From a virus, in the IMG/VR virus record IMGVR_UViG_3300032236_001232, positions 62,001 through 126,000 of that record: a DNA stretch of 64,000 nt. The stretch is one strand, 5' to 3'. Under the pieces are notes generated by a model. It made no database searches and was not told the DNA's origin. It saw nothing but the letters and a program-made list of their open reading frames with translations. Of this stretch, positions 21,160 to 31,800 are shown piece after piece; positions within the stretch are counted from its first letter, which is position 1, and the number at the start of each line of letters is the position of its first letter. The position numbers were made by a program, and so were the translations under genes.

Positions 21160-24100
21160 TTAACAATAGTTTTCAATACTGGTTATGATACTTTGACGAA
21201 CCACTTGAATATTCATACTACTTGTAGAATAGTTAGGAGTAAATGTTATTTCAACATTTCCACTAACGATACTACCGCTAAATGTCCCAAGCTCGCCTAG
21301 AGTAGTTATAATACCGTACTCACTCATATAAACATTGGTACCATCTTGGATGACCATGATTTCTTGAGTGTGTATCTTACCACCGTTGTCAGTAAGTTGA
21401 ACCATGTATTTGGCACTGGTATAAGTACCGCTATCCCAGCTGTCAATAACCTCTGTCCAGCTTCCGTTAAGTCCGGTATAGCTTCCACCACTCTGCATGC
21501 TGTTGACAATGAACACACCGTCGATTGGCTTGCCGTCTGGGCTTTCACCACCAACATCACCGCCGTTGTTCATACCAGCGTAGAGCACACCGCCTACTGC
21601 AACATCGCCTAGTGCTTTAATAGCACCACGGACTCCTAACGATTGACTTGTTTGATCAAGATCCTTACCGTACACATCGACACTGTTATCGGTACTAGTA
21701 ATAGTTAACGATGTAGCAGTAAAGGTACCGGTAATATCGACATTATTAAGTGTCGCAGTACCAGTCGATATGATGTCCATAAACTGACTGCTTGTGCTGG
21801 ACAGTTTCTTTCCACCTAAGTAGATATCATTGGCAATGTAAACACTGCCGTTAAATGTAGCAGTTGTTCCAACATACAAGTCTTTCTGTATGCTAGCACC
21901 ACCTTGTGTGTTAAAAGAAACATAGTCGGCAGTATTAGCTAGGCTAGGATTATCATTGTTAATCCAAACCATTCTACCAAAGTAAGCACCACCGTTTGGT
22001 ATGTTCAACGCTGCGTCAGGATAACCATACCCACCTTCTGTACCATCGACTAGTAAAGTAGCAGTTTCAACAAATGTCGCTGTTACATTGTTAGCAAAGA
22101 TTGTACCAGTTGAATGAACATCAGCAAATGTACCTGTGCTACCAGTAATCTGGTCAACACCATCTAGGCTATTACCCTGGACATACAGCGTGCCTTGAAC
22201 ATACAAGTCTGCGTTAATATAAGCATTTTGATCAACATATAAACCACCAGCAATACTTGCTCCACCAACTACTTGTAGGGCACCTGTTGCTGTTGTATTG
22301 GTTGAACTAGCTGCTGTTCCTTTAATAATGACACTGTTATTAACTGTTAGTGTGTTATTAAATGTTGTAGTACGAGTTAGCTCTTTAGTAGCCGAGTTAT
22401 AAACTACTAGAGTTGTAGCTGTACTATCATCACGCAGGGAATCTACATAGAACTTACCAGTGTCGTCGTAAACTTTAGTACCGTTTGGCAATGCTAGTTT
22501 ACCATCGATGCCATAAACCCACTCATTGCCAGCTTCACTGGTTTTGATTAGAACCTGTGACTGAGCATCAAGCACCAAGTCTCTAGCACCGCCGCCAAGA
22601 GCAACACTGTTCTCTTCACGTAGATTTGCAGTGCTATCAAACTCAACCCGACCAGTAGTTGATGTGAATACCAAGTTGCCACCGACACCCACCGACAATC
22701 CAACATTAACACCACCGTTTGGTACATCTAGTGCTGCGGTTACTGGACCATCATTATAGTTAGCATTGGAATCAATGTAGATAGCTTTCTTAGAATAGAT
22801 ACCACCGTTTGGAATCATCAACGCTGCATCGTTTGCATAACTGTAACCACCTTCTGTACCATCAATAGTGATAGTATTAGCACCAGTGATATTACCACCA
22901 GTCATAGTGATGTCGCCGCCGGTTCCGCCAGTGACTTCAAGCGCACCGCTAACTGATAGTGTAGCGCTACCACTGTTGTAGGTTAAACCGCTGTCGTCGA
23001 CTAGGTTAAGATCGTTATCAGTGAATACAACACGACCACTGGTTAAGTTTTGTGGACGAACATATGGTGCCTGGAAGTATTTGCTGCCACCATCATTGAA
23101 CACCAAGTTACCACTAGTGTTTAGTGTTAAGGTGATACCATCTGCTTCCATGTGTGCGCCGGCGGTGTTTACCCAAATAAAAGCATCGTTGTTATAGTTT
23201 AGTTGAGCATAGTAATCACTATATAATTCAATGCTTTGACCACTATCGGCAGCCAATACATTATCAGCCTCACCATCTTTACCAGTGCTATCGTTGGTAT
23301 AAAGGTTAACGGTATTAACTTTGAAAGAATAGTTATCACCATCATACTGTAGATAGCTGGTTGCTGTGGTTATATCATTGTCTTTCTGATACAAGACACT
23401 CCACTGTGGACCAACAACGTTGGTTGCTGTAGTAGCACGACCGACTGAAGTTCCCGAAGCACTTTGCCAAGTAGCTGTAGTACCACCGTTATCCCAAGTT
23501 AAAACTTGATGATCAGCTGTTCCAGCAGGAATAAATGTTGTCTCACCGCTGGCTGTTTGAATTGGAATCTGTCCATTCAAACCACGATTTAAGTTATCTG
23601 CTTTTGTAGCAGTACCATATAACTTGTTATGTGTACCTGTTTCGTCTTGTAGATAGATATCACCAGCAATGCCAACACCACCAGCAATAATCAGTGCGCC
23701 AGTTCCGGTATTAGATGATGGAGTAGTATTAACCAGTTCAATAGCACCAGTCTTAAATGTGCCATATGTTGTGCCAGTAAATACACCACCTGCTGTTTCA
23801 GTTCCGTCACTATACCACTCTAAATAACTGCTGTCGTTAGCAAACCCTAAGAATGCGTTTTTGTCAGCACCTTTGTAGTAGTGGAAAATAAAACCAATGT
23901 CTTTACCATCATCTGTACCCCAGGCGTGATTGTTTAAATCACCACCGTTTGGTGTGTGCATGTTGATGATATTGTCTGTATAGACTGTGTTGGTAGAATA
24001 TACATAAGTTGCTGTACCATTAAATGTTACACTGCCACGGAATGTTGTATCCCCAGCAACAACTAGTGTCTTGTCAACCCAAGCACCGCCGTCAACGTAG

Positions 24101-25467
24101 AATGCGTTAGAAGTTTTAGTTCCTGTATTTGCAGCAGCACTCTTAACAATCAAGTTGTCGCCGATGTAAACACCGCCTGCTACTTTTAGTGCAGCATCGC
24201 CGCCGCCTGAATCTGTAGCAGTTTGTGTGCTGTCGATGATTGCTCGCTTGTTAACATAAAGTCCACCGCTGGATAGATTTAATGCTGGGTAACTGCCATT
24301 GGCATCATTTGTGCTGGCTATTACTACGTTAAGACCAAAATTAGCGCCGCCATTTGGAACATTTAGCGCACCGATACCTGTATCACCGCCTTCGGTACCA
24401 TCGATAAGCACATTTTTGGCAACGTAAATACCACCTTGGCCAACATGTAATGATGCTGAACTACTTGTTGCATCATTGGTTGTAGAACCACCAATGTAAA
24501 CATCTTGATCAACATAAGCACCTCCAGAGGCTACTCTTAATGCTCCGCCACCGGCTGTTGAACCGTTAGTTGTGCTGTCAATCTGTAGATCTTTATTGAT
24601 GTAAGCACCACCTTGATCTAACTTTAGAGCAGGTTCGGCATCTCCAGCAGCACCACTAGAATGAATAAACACATTCTCATGGATGTATGCACCACCGTTT
24701 GTAAGTACTAATGCACCAGCAGGAGTACCACTGGCATGAGTAGTACCGTCAATTTTTAAATCGTTGTAAATGTAAGCACCACCGGCACTGACATTTAGGG
24801 CTGGGTGAGCATCGGCTGCATCGCCGGTGTCGCTTAATTTAACACCACCGTTACTAACACCTTTGATTTCTAATGCAGCAGTGGAAGTAGCATTAGCAAG
24901 ATGAGTTAATTTTAAGACACCGCTGTTATCAAAAACCAATTCATTTAAATTTGAACCGTTGTTGTTTGTCTGGAAAATAACACCATCAGTTCCGTTTACA
25001 GTAACCTCAGCATAGGCGTTACCGGGACCGTATAACCCAGCATTATAAATCAAACTTGAAGCAGCGTCGGAGCTGACTTTTGTACTACGACCGGAAACAG
25101 CCTTAACTGTTAAATCATATCCGGTGTTTAATCCAGTAATACCTTCGTTACCGTCAATAACGATATTGCTGACTGTGCTAACACCGTCAACTACTAATGT
25201 ACCAGCAGCATATGTATTGCCTGTTGCGGCTTGAATAGTGAAATTACCATTGTTAACATCGACATTGCCGGCAACAGTTAATGTGCTTTTTAGAACGCTA
25301 GGACCAAAAACAGTAGCACTGCTTCCGATCAATATGTCCTTAGCGAACGCGGCGCCACCATTCACTTGTAGCGTGCCGGTGTTGCCAGTTGATGTAGATA
25401 CCGGGTTAGTCGTTCCTTGAACGATTAAACCAGATTTTACAATAAAATCTTTAGAAAGTAGTGCCAT
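21160..25467 (-). CDS. large tail fibre / virion surface protein
   Basis: This is a 1435-residue protein. It begins MALLSKDFIVKSGLIVQG, like the start of the collagen-like fibre ([16 protein letters not shown]), so both may attach to the same virion site. The body repeats units of the form GGAYxxxDVxIxS, with many NGGAYI-type turns suggesting a beta-solenoid. Residues about 460-580 contain the GGAWVDKTLVV...DDGKDIGFIFHYY insert shared with the 1847-residue fibre. The last 90 residues (SAKYMVQLTDNGG, YMSEYGIITTLGELGTF) are homologous to the end of the 259-residue protein upstream, pointing to a shared tip or attachment domain. No S74 domain is seen. The ribosome site AAGGAAA is 11 bases before the ATG. 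A terminator follows. Confidence 0.8.
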   Translation of the reverse strand: MALLSKDFIVKSGLIVQGTTNPVSTSTGNTGTLQVNGGAAFAKDILIGSSATVFGPSVLKSTLTVAGNVDVNNGNFTIQAATGNTYAAGTLVVDGVSTVSNIVIDGNEGITGLNTGYDLTVKAVSGRSTKVSSDAASSLIYNAGLYGPGNAYAEVTVNGTDGVIFQTNNNGSNLNELVFDNSGVLKLTHLANATSTAALEIKGVSNGGVKLSDTGDAADAHPALNVSAGGAYIYNDLKIDGTTHASGTPAGALVLTNGGAYIHENVFIHSSGAAGDAEPALKLDQGGAYINKDLQIDSTTNGSTAGGGALRVASGGAYVDQDVYIGGSTTNDATSSSASLHVGQGGIYVAKNVLIDGTEGGDTGIGALNVPNGGANFGLNVVIASTNDANGSYPALNLSSGGLYVNKRAIIDSTQTATDSGGGDAALKVAGGVYIGDNLIVKSAAANTGTKTSNAFYVDGGAWVDKTLVVAGDTTFRGSVTFNGTATYVYSTNTVYTDNIINMHTPNGGDLNNHAWGTDDGKDIGFIFHYYKGADKNAFLGFANDSSYLEWYSDGTETAGGVFTGTTYGTFKTGAIELVNTTPSSNTGTGALIIAGGVGIAGDIYLQDETGTHNKLYGTATKADNLNRGLNGQIPIQTASGETTFIPAGTADHQVLTWDNGGTTATWQSASGTSVGRATTATNVVGPQWSVLYQKDNDITTATSYLQYDGDNYSFKVNTVNLYTNDSTGKDGEADNVLAADSGQSIELYSDYYAQLNYNNDAFIWVNTAGAHMEADGITLTLNTSGNLVFNDGGSKYFQAPYVRPQNLTSGRVVFTDNDLNLVDDSGLTYNSGSATLSVSGALEVTGGTGGDITMTGGNITGANTITIDGTEGGYSYANDAALMIPNGGIYSKKAIYIDSNANYNDGPVTAALDVPNGGVNVGLSVGVGGNLVFTSTTGRVEFDSTANLREENSVALGGGARDLVLDAQSQVLIKTSEAGNEWVYGIDGKLALPNGTKVYDDTGKFYVDSLRDDSTATTLVVYNSATKELTRTTTFNNTLTVNNSVIIKGTAASSTNTTATGALQVVGGASIAGGLYVDQNAYINADLYVQGTLYVQGNSLDGVDQITGSTGTFADVHSTGTIFANNVTATFVETATLLVDGTEGGYGYPDAALNIPNGGAYFGRMVWINNDNPSLANTADYVSFNTQGGASIQKDLYVGTTATFNGSVYIANDIYLGGKKLSSTSSQFMDIISTGTATLNNVDITGTFTATSLTITSTDNSVDVYGKDLDQTSQSLGVRGAIKALGDVAVGGVLYAGMNNGGDVGGESPDGKPIDGVFIVNSMQSGGSYTGLNGSWTEVIDSWDSGTYTSAKYMVQLTDNGGKIHTQEIMVIQDGTNVYMSEYGIITTLGELGTFSGSIVSGNVEITFTPNYSTSSMNIQVVRQSIITSIENYC

Positions 25468-25492
25468 TTTTTAAATTTCCTTTAGTTATAGT

Positions 25493-26272
25493 CTATGAGG
25501 CTAATCCTGTCCTCAACACTTTAATATTTTTAGCAGTTGGATAGTAAGGTGTAAAATACAATCTCACTATTTCGTCCATTTGAACGTCTGCTTCAAACTC
25601 CCCCATCTCCCCATTTGTAGTTAATACAGCATATTCTGTTGCATATACCGTACCTACATTATCCACCAACAACAGTATTTCGATGGTCTGAAAGTCTGCT
25701 GTGGGTCCATCCCCTTCGTCTATTTGTATTAGATACTTGGCTGACCTAAATTGGTCAACTGAATAAGAATCTATTACTACAGTTCCAGTCGTATTTACCA
25801 ACATTACCGTAGAATCAAACACTGCATCCATGATTTTGACCGATTCTGAAGTCAATCTTCCTTCCACCCAAATATCCCCACCTACACCTATCCCGCCTTC
25901 TACTAACAACGCTCCTGTAGTTGTGCTAGTAGATTCGGTAGTGTTTAAAATTATTATTTGGTTGGTGGTGGTGTTGCCAACATCAGTTACTCTCTGTAGG
26001 TTAGGTGCCGGGGCATATTGACCAATAGTAGCTGTAGTGACAATTTCAGCACCATTAATAGTGCTGGTTGTCCCGGCGTTAATTGCTCCGCCTACTCCGA
26101 CACCACCGGCGACTACCAATGCTCCTGTGGTTGTGCTAGTAGACTGTGCGCTGCCACCTACAGATAATGGACTAGTCTTGATCCAAGCATATCCGTTCCA
26201 TACCCATGTGTTAGACCCAATAGTCCAAGTATCTCCAACATTAGGATTAGGAGGAAAATTTAATTCTGACAT
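25493..26272 (-). CDS. short fibre-like virion protein
   Basis: This is a 259-residue protein. The N-terminus has FPPNPNVGDTWTIGSNTWVW, the VGD-W module seen in other fibres here. Two repeats TGALVVAGGVGVGGAI and TGALLVEGGIGVGGDI follow, then a C-terminal domain of about 90 residues (SAKYLIQIDEGDG, YATEYAVLTTNGEMGEF) homologous to the end of the 1435-residue protein. It looks like a minimal version of the neighbouring fibre: attachment module, two repeats and tip. It lies 25 bases above that gene and 28 below the next, with no late box in either gap, so it is probably transcribed with both neighbours. Confidence 0.72.
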   Translation of the reverse strand: MSELNFPPNPNVGDTWTIGSNTWVWNGYAWIKTSPLSVGGSAQSTSTTTGALVVAGGVGVGGAINAGTTSTINGAEIVTTATIGQYAPAPNLQRVTDVGNTTTNQIIILNTTESTSTTTGALLVEGGIGVGGDIWVEGRLTSESVKIMDAVFDSTVMLVNTTGTVVIDSYSVDQFRSAKYLIQIDEGDGPTADFQTIEILLLVDNVGTVYATEYAVLTTNGEMGEFEADVQMDEIVRLYFTPYYPTAKNIKVLRTGLAS

Positions 26273-26300
26273 ATTTCTACTCTTTGTTCGTTAATCATTT

Positions 26301-28406
26301 TTATATTGCCGATGTAAATTGTATCCAGAACGTGCTAGTTCCGTCTTTAATATATTGTAGTTCAACCCCAAAATTAGGATCAATCCAAAAATCCCCAACT
26401 CTTGGACCCGGCGGCGGTGATGTTGATATCGTTACCCTCGGGGTATATAGTAAATTATTTTCATATGCATTACCGTCCATACTATAAATGCTACCAGGGA
26501 CATTTAATGTGCTAGTTCCAGTAACAAAATAAGTGCTTGTGGATTTGTCAGTTGTAATATATGTTAATGCACTATCGCTGTCTATTGGGCTATAATCCCC
26601 AATTAGTTCACTTAATCCTAGATAGTATGTTTGTAAAGGGACAGTATCATTAATAAACACATTGTCACTATTGGTAGCAGTAGATGCTAGACCGGCAGAT
26701 AATGAAGAAAAATCTTGCCAGGTTGCAGTGCTACCATTGCTGGTTAATACTTTATTGTTACCACCGATAGGAATAAATCCAGTAACCCCGTCGGCAGTTT
26801 GATACGGTATACTACCTAGCGCTCCGCCTGCTAAATTAGTTGCAGTAGTAATGGTACCTGTAATCAAATATCTTACATTCATTCCATTGTAGAATGTGGC
26901 CATTCCGGTGACCATTAAATCACCTTTAATTCCAGTCCCGCCAAACACAGTTAGAGCACCATATGGACTTAGACTGTTTATTTTACCACCACTAACGTAA
27001 GTTCCAAACCCAGTTCCATTAACGGGTTGGGTTAATGCTTCATCATAATAGATACTGAATGTAGTAGTTCCTAAGTAACTAGCCCAATAAATTTGATCAT
27101 TTAATTCGGTAGTTCCTACTATTTCTGTTAATACAACTTCTGTTCCTGTGCTAATTTCGTAAGTGCTGTCAATATGAACTACAACTGGATTGGTTTTATC
27201 AATTCCTAATATGTCAGTTAGATATATTGTGGCGCTTACCTCAGTCCCTAACCCAATACCGGTATTACTGTTGAGTTGTAAATAACCGTTTCCATCGTAA
27301 TAGAACACGCTACCAATATTAACTTGGTTATCTAGCCCATTGACTAGGTTATCACCACCTATACTGATATTGGCGGTGCCTCGAGTTATGTTATTTCCAA
27401 CTTCGTGACCTAGGAATATATTGTAGCTACCTGTGGTTAAATTAACAGCAGTACGGTCTCCAACAAGTAAGTTTTGTTTACCATTAATAAGATTACGACC
27501 TGCGTCTGTTCCAATAGCAATATTGTCATCCCACACAGTATCAAGATATACTGTTCCGCTGTTTACGTAAGCAGTATATCCGCTACCGTTAACAGGAATG
27601 CTTAAATTAATATCCGAATACAGGGCAATTGATGATGGGCTTAATACATTAATGTAGTAATTGTTATTATTAAGCTGAGTTGTACCAATAATACCATCTA
27701 TGGTAACTAATGTTCCTGTGCTTAACCCATGTTGTGGAGCAGTAACTACTACAGCAGGTCCACCTAATGCAACATTAGTAACTGTTGCTGCTGTTAGTAA
27801 ATGATAAATTCCTAGATTTTTAAGAGCACTATCACCAATAGCAATGGAATTATTAATCTGTGTGCCCGAACTAAGAGCATAACGACCTACTGCAATACTT
27901 TTATAACTTGTTGAGAGTCCTGTTAATGCGTCGTAACCGATGACAATACTTTCTTGACCATTAAAATCATTATCTACTGTAGGGGTAGCAACACCCTGTA
28001 TAACAATATTATTAAGTCCTTGCCACCCTTGACCAATAGTTAATCCATTAACATGTATATCTTTTTCTGTCCATAGTGCATCACTAATCCCAACACCGCC
28101 TTTGATAATTAGCGCACCTGTGTTTGTGCTTGTGCTAGCTGTTCCACCGGCTACAATAACAACGCCGGTTCCGGTCCCTATCAATTTTATATCTTGATTA
28201 GCGATATTGCTGAATACATTACCTGAACTAAATTCTAAATTACCCAAGCTGGATCTATAACTGGTACGCAATAAGTTGTCGGTAACTAGCGTATAGCCAG
28301 TACTGGTAGTAGGAGTTGGTGGTAATTGGGGTTGCGCCCCTTTAAGATCAATAAATTGACCGCTTCCACCGCGTCTTAGAGTTGATCCGCTTAATAATGA
28401 TGGCAT
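26301..28406 (-). CDS. tail fibre-like protein with YadA-type repeats
   Basis: This is a 701-residue protein. After an N-terminal 90 residues of unclear fold come TGALIIKGGVGISDAL and then a YadA-head-like section (about residues 130-340: SIAVGRYAL, NSIAIGDSAL, DNIAIGTDAGRNL, NISIGGDNLV). A repeated module of about 60 residues (GLSTGTLVTIDGIIGTTQLN and the later STGTEVVLTEIVGTTELND) occurs twice. The end has GGALGSIPYQTADGVTGFIP and a VGDFWID...STFWIQF module. It has no S74 domain and, unlike the 1679-residue fibre, almost no cysteine. Probably a virion surface fibre. Confidence 0.72.
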   Translation of the reverse strand: MPSLLSGSTLRRGGSGQFIDLKGAQPQLPPTPTTSTGYTLVTDNLLRTSYRSSLGNLEFSSGNVFSNIANQDIKLIGTGTGVVIVAGGTASTSTNTGALIIKGGVGISDALWTEKDIHVNGLTIGQGWQGLNNIVIQGVATPTVDNDFNGQESIVIGYDALTGLSTSYKSIAVGRYALSSGTQINNSIAIGDSALKNLGIYHLLTAATVTNVALGGPAVVVTAPQHGLSTGTLVTIDGIIGTTQLNNNNYYINVLSPSSIALYSDINLSIPVNGSGYTAYVNSGTVYLDTVWDDNIAIGTDAGRNLINGKQNLLVGDRTAVNLTTGSYNIFLGHEVGNNITRGTANISIGGDNLVNGLDNQVNIGSVFYYDGNGYLQLNSNTGIGLGTEVSATIYLTDILGIDKTNPVVVHIDSTYEISTGTEVVLTEIVGTTELNDQIYWASYLGTTTFSIYYDEALTQPVNGTGFGTYVSGGKINSLSPYGALTVFGGTGIKGDLMVTGMATFYNGMNVRYLITGTITTATNLAGGALGSIPYQTADGVTGFIPIGGNNKVLTSNGSTATWQDFSSLSAGLASTATNSDNVFINDTVPLQTYYLGLSELIGDYSPIDSDSALTYITTDKSTSTYFVTGTSTLNVPGSIYSMDGNAYENNLLYTPRVTISTSPPPGPRVGDFWIDPNFGVELQYIKDGTSTFWIQFTSAI

Positions 28407-28418
28407 CGTATTTCTCTA

Positions 28419-28799
28419 TTATGAATTTGCAGTTTCTAATATACTTAAAACTAATTGCAGAGAATTTTCATTCCCAGCATAGGCATAAACTTTATCTAAA
28501 CTTTCTATAATCATTTTACCTGTTAGTGGGGTTCCTGCGTCATTTTCAGGAATTGCAAAATTTTTCACCAAATAACTAGTTCCGGTACTCTGATAACCAT
28601 TTCCCTGAGCATCAGCTAATACCGGTCGTGTTCTATAATGTAGGAAACTGACAGTTTGTGTAGTAGTGGTTAAGTTAGCTACCTGTGCCATTAATACAAT
28701 TGCTGTAACACCAATAGGTGCTGTATAAACTGTGGATGTGGTACTAGTGGTTAACACTGCCGTTTTTGTTAAAAATTTATTTAATGGTAACTGTGCCAT
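28419..28799 (-). CDS. small conserved virion protein
   Basis: This is a 126-residue protein predicted to be almost all beta-strand (TAVLTTSTTSTVYTAPIGVTAIVLMAQVAN). I do not recognise a named family with certainty; short proteins of this kind sit among the fibre genes of other marine T4-like phages. The Shine-Dalgarno AGGAT is close to the ATG. It sits 14 bases below the 1469-residue gene and 12 above the 701-residue gene, so it is in the fibre operon. A role as a fibre-associated or virion decoration protein is inferred from position only. Confidence 0.6.
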   Translation of the reverse strand: MAQLPLNKFLTKTAVLTTSTTSTVYTAPIGVTAIVLMAQVANLTTTTQTVSFLHYRTRPVLADAQGNGYQSTGTSYLVKNFAIPENDAGTPLTGKMIIESLDKVYAYAGNENSLQLVLSILETANS

Positions 28800-28813
28800 T
28801 TTATTTTATCCTA

Positions 28814-31800
28814 TTATTCGATTGCTAATATGAATGGAGTCATATTTGCGTATAAACTTTGTACAAATGTTCTTCCGCTTAGAACTCCAGTTGCCTGACT
28901 AATGACTAAACCTCGTCCTATGCGGAAGTCACCGTTTTGATCGGTGCTGGTAAAGAACACTTTGCCGCCATCTAGGGGTATTGTTTCTTTAGCCTGAACA
29001 GGATCTAAGATTCCCCTTTGAGGTAGTGCTCCATAATTAGTACCTGCTCCTACATATTCAAATAGATATCCGCTGGCGCTAATATAGCTACGTTGGTAGA
29101 AATTAACTGTAGCACCGTCTGGGAACAAATCTGTGCTAACAACTGCTTCACCTAGTTCTACTATGTGATGCGTTCCTGCCCTAGACCAATAACTTAATCC
29201 GCTCATTACACTATTATAGTTGCCGCCTGTTTCTAAATCGTAAATTAATCTCTGTAAAATAATTTTAGTATCGCGTTTACATTTTGTATCGATATAATCT
29301 ATTTGGGCTTGTGTTAATCCGCTGAATACACCAGGCTGCATAGCATGAACATATGCTGTTACTTCGTCTGCTAAGAAGTCTAAATTTTCTTTAATTAGTG
29401 TAATAGCGGAACCTGCTCCACTGGTTATTGTTCCAGTTTTTGTTACAGAATTCGCCGGCACCACTGCTTTGGCGGCGGTAATATTAGCTGCTCCTATTAT
29501 GTTGGTTATATTAGCAAATCTAGTATTAATGAACGCTGTAGCACTACCGCCACCTGTAATCAATGGTAATACAACTTGACTACTAGTTGTCATATATGTA
29601 GGAGATACGGTAGTGTTACTAATAACTTTGTTAGTTAAAGTGTTTAAGTAGACCATAGAAGCAATATGTGCGTTTACTTGATTATAAGTAGGACCTTGAT
29701 ATAAATTAGTATCACTTGGTGGTACTAAAATATTATTGTTTAATTCGTAAGGATTTGTAGCAACTGTACTGCTTAATACTGTATAATAACTGTTACCGCA
29801 GAAATACAGTGTGAAGTAAGTAGGGTTAGTAGGATCTCCGGCAGTTCCAGTAGATGCTGGATATAATGCCTTATTAAATGTAATGGCATTATAATTAATA
29901 TCAGTTACTACTGTTCCTGTACCAGCATACCATACACCATTATCATCATACTGTCTACCATACTGATCTCTAATATAAACGTCATTACCTACGGCAATGT
30001 CTGTTGTATCAATATCTCTTAAAATAATTGTAGAAGTTGTTAGTGTTCCGGTACTGGGTTGGGCATTTAAAAATCCAGGGAAACCTTGTTCATTGATGTG
30101 TCCTACTGGTGGTTCAACTTCCATTATTAAAGAAATGTGTGGACGATCTGCTGTATCCGGTAGGAAAACTTCTACCTTTCCCTTATTGGGCCAAAACCCA
30201 TTGGGATAATATTGATCTAATCCGTCTGCTCCCGGGCTAAATGGATAAGCTCTATTAGGAGGATTAAACACAGTGCCACCAAAAGCCCTCGGCCCATATC
30301 CTTTGGCAACCAAACATTGATCTCCAAAGTTACTATTACTGTTTGTGATAGATGCTATACCACCATTTTCTACTAGAACAGCAGTAGAACAGAAAATTGT
30401 AAACACTGACACCAACTGAGCATAACCATTGTTGGTGATATGCACACCTTTTCCACCTTGCGGTAACTGGGTAAATGCGTCATAGACAAAGGATTGAATA
30501 GGACTAATGTCGCTGACTACAGCGCCGTCTACTAAACTTCCGCCCATTGCACCGATAGGATCGACCTTTCTCTGGTTCCAGGTATTTGCATTACCTGTAT
30601 ATTCTAGACTTAGTTGTTCAACTTCAAAATCTTGTTTAGGGAATATGTAAGTATTACCAAAATATAAGGTAGCATTATTTCCAAAACCTATTGTGGCTGT
30701 GCTGAGACCAACGGTATATACCTGGTTAGTGTTGGTAACTGATACTACTGTTGGGGCTATTTTAACATCTGCCCCGTTTATACCAGTTAAAGAAAATAAT
30801 CCACCTCCAGCATAAGACGGAGGAGCAGCACTAACTCCATTGTTTATAATGGTTGTAACAATATTAAAGTTTCGTTTAACTGCTTCCTGGGGCATATAGT
30901 CCCCACCGTATTGGAAGAATGTGTTTATGACTTGATTGTGTGTTACACCTGTGAATGTATTAGTGCAAACAGTATTAGCAATAACTTCTAAACTGCGATC
31001 TCTTGCATAATTTATAGCATTAGTTGTTGTGGTCAGTTGATGGGCAACATAGTTGTAACCGCGATTCCAATAACTTAATCCTGCTTCAACACTTTTTTGA
31101 TTGCCGCCTAATAAAATATCTTGGCTAACTGCATCAATAATTAATCCAACATCTCTATAACATTTATCGTTATCGTAAGTGAATCCTGGGTAAGTAGCAT
31201 TGATCCATTTGATAGTATTTTCTTGGATAAATGATCTATTGGCCTGCATTAGTATTTCTGCACTAACAAATGCTGCATCGGGGCCCGTGCTTTTATAAAT
31301 GTCTGGAGAATTAGACGGACTTGTTATTGTTGCTGTTACTATTCCATATAAGGTAGAAATAGATGCTGTAGATATTGCCCCACCGGGTAAGGCCCAGTTA
31401 ATAACTTGGTGTGCGGTATAGCCAGTATAGGTATTTGTACAAGTGGTATTGGTAACAATCTCTTTACTACGATCTCTTAGATATTCGATTGCCGCGATGG
31501 TTTGTGCTTCTTGTCCAGCAATTACACTAACTACTCCGTTATAATATGCCAATCCGCTTTCAACAGACTTTTCATTGCCACCAAATGCAGCATCATATGC
31601 TGTATTTTCTACTAAAATGCCAACATCTCTATAGCATTTTTCTCGATTATATTCAAATCCTGGAAATAGTGCATCAACACGAGCAACAACTTGTTGCTGT
31701 AAGAAAGGCTTATTGGCCAATAACAGCGTTCTTGCATTAAAGAATCCAGGATTTTGTTGACCAGCATTTACACTCATTCCTACTGCAATCGTTCCAGTGC

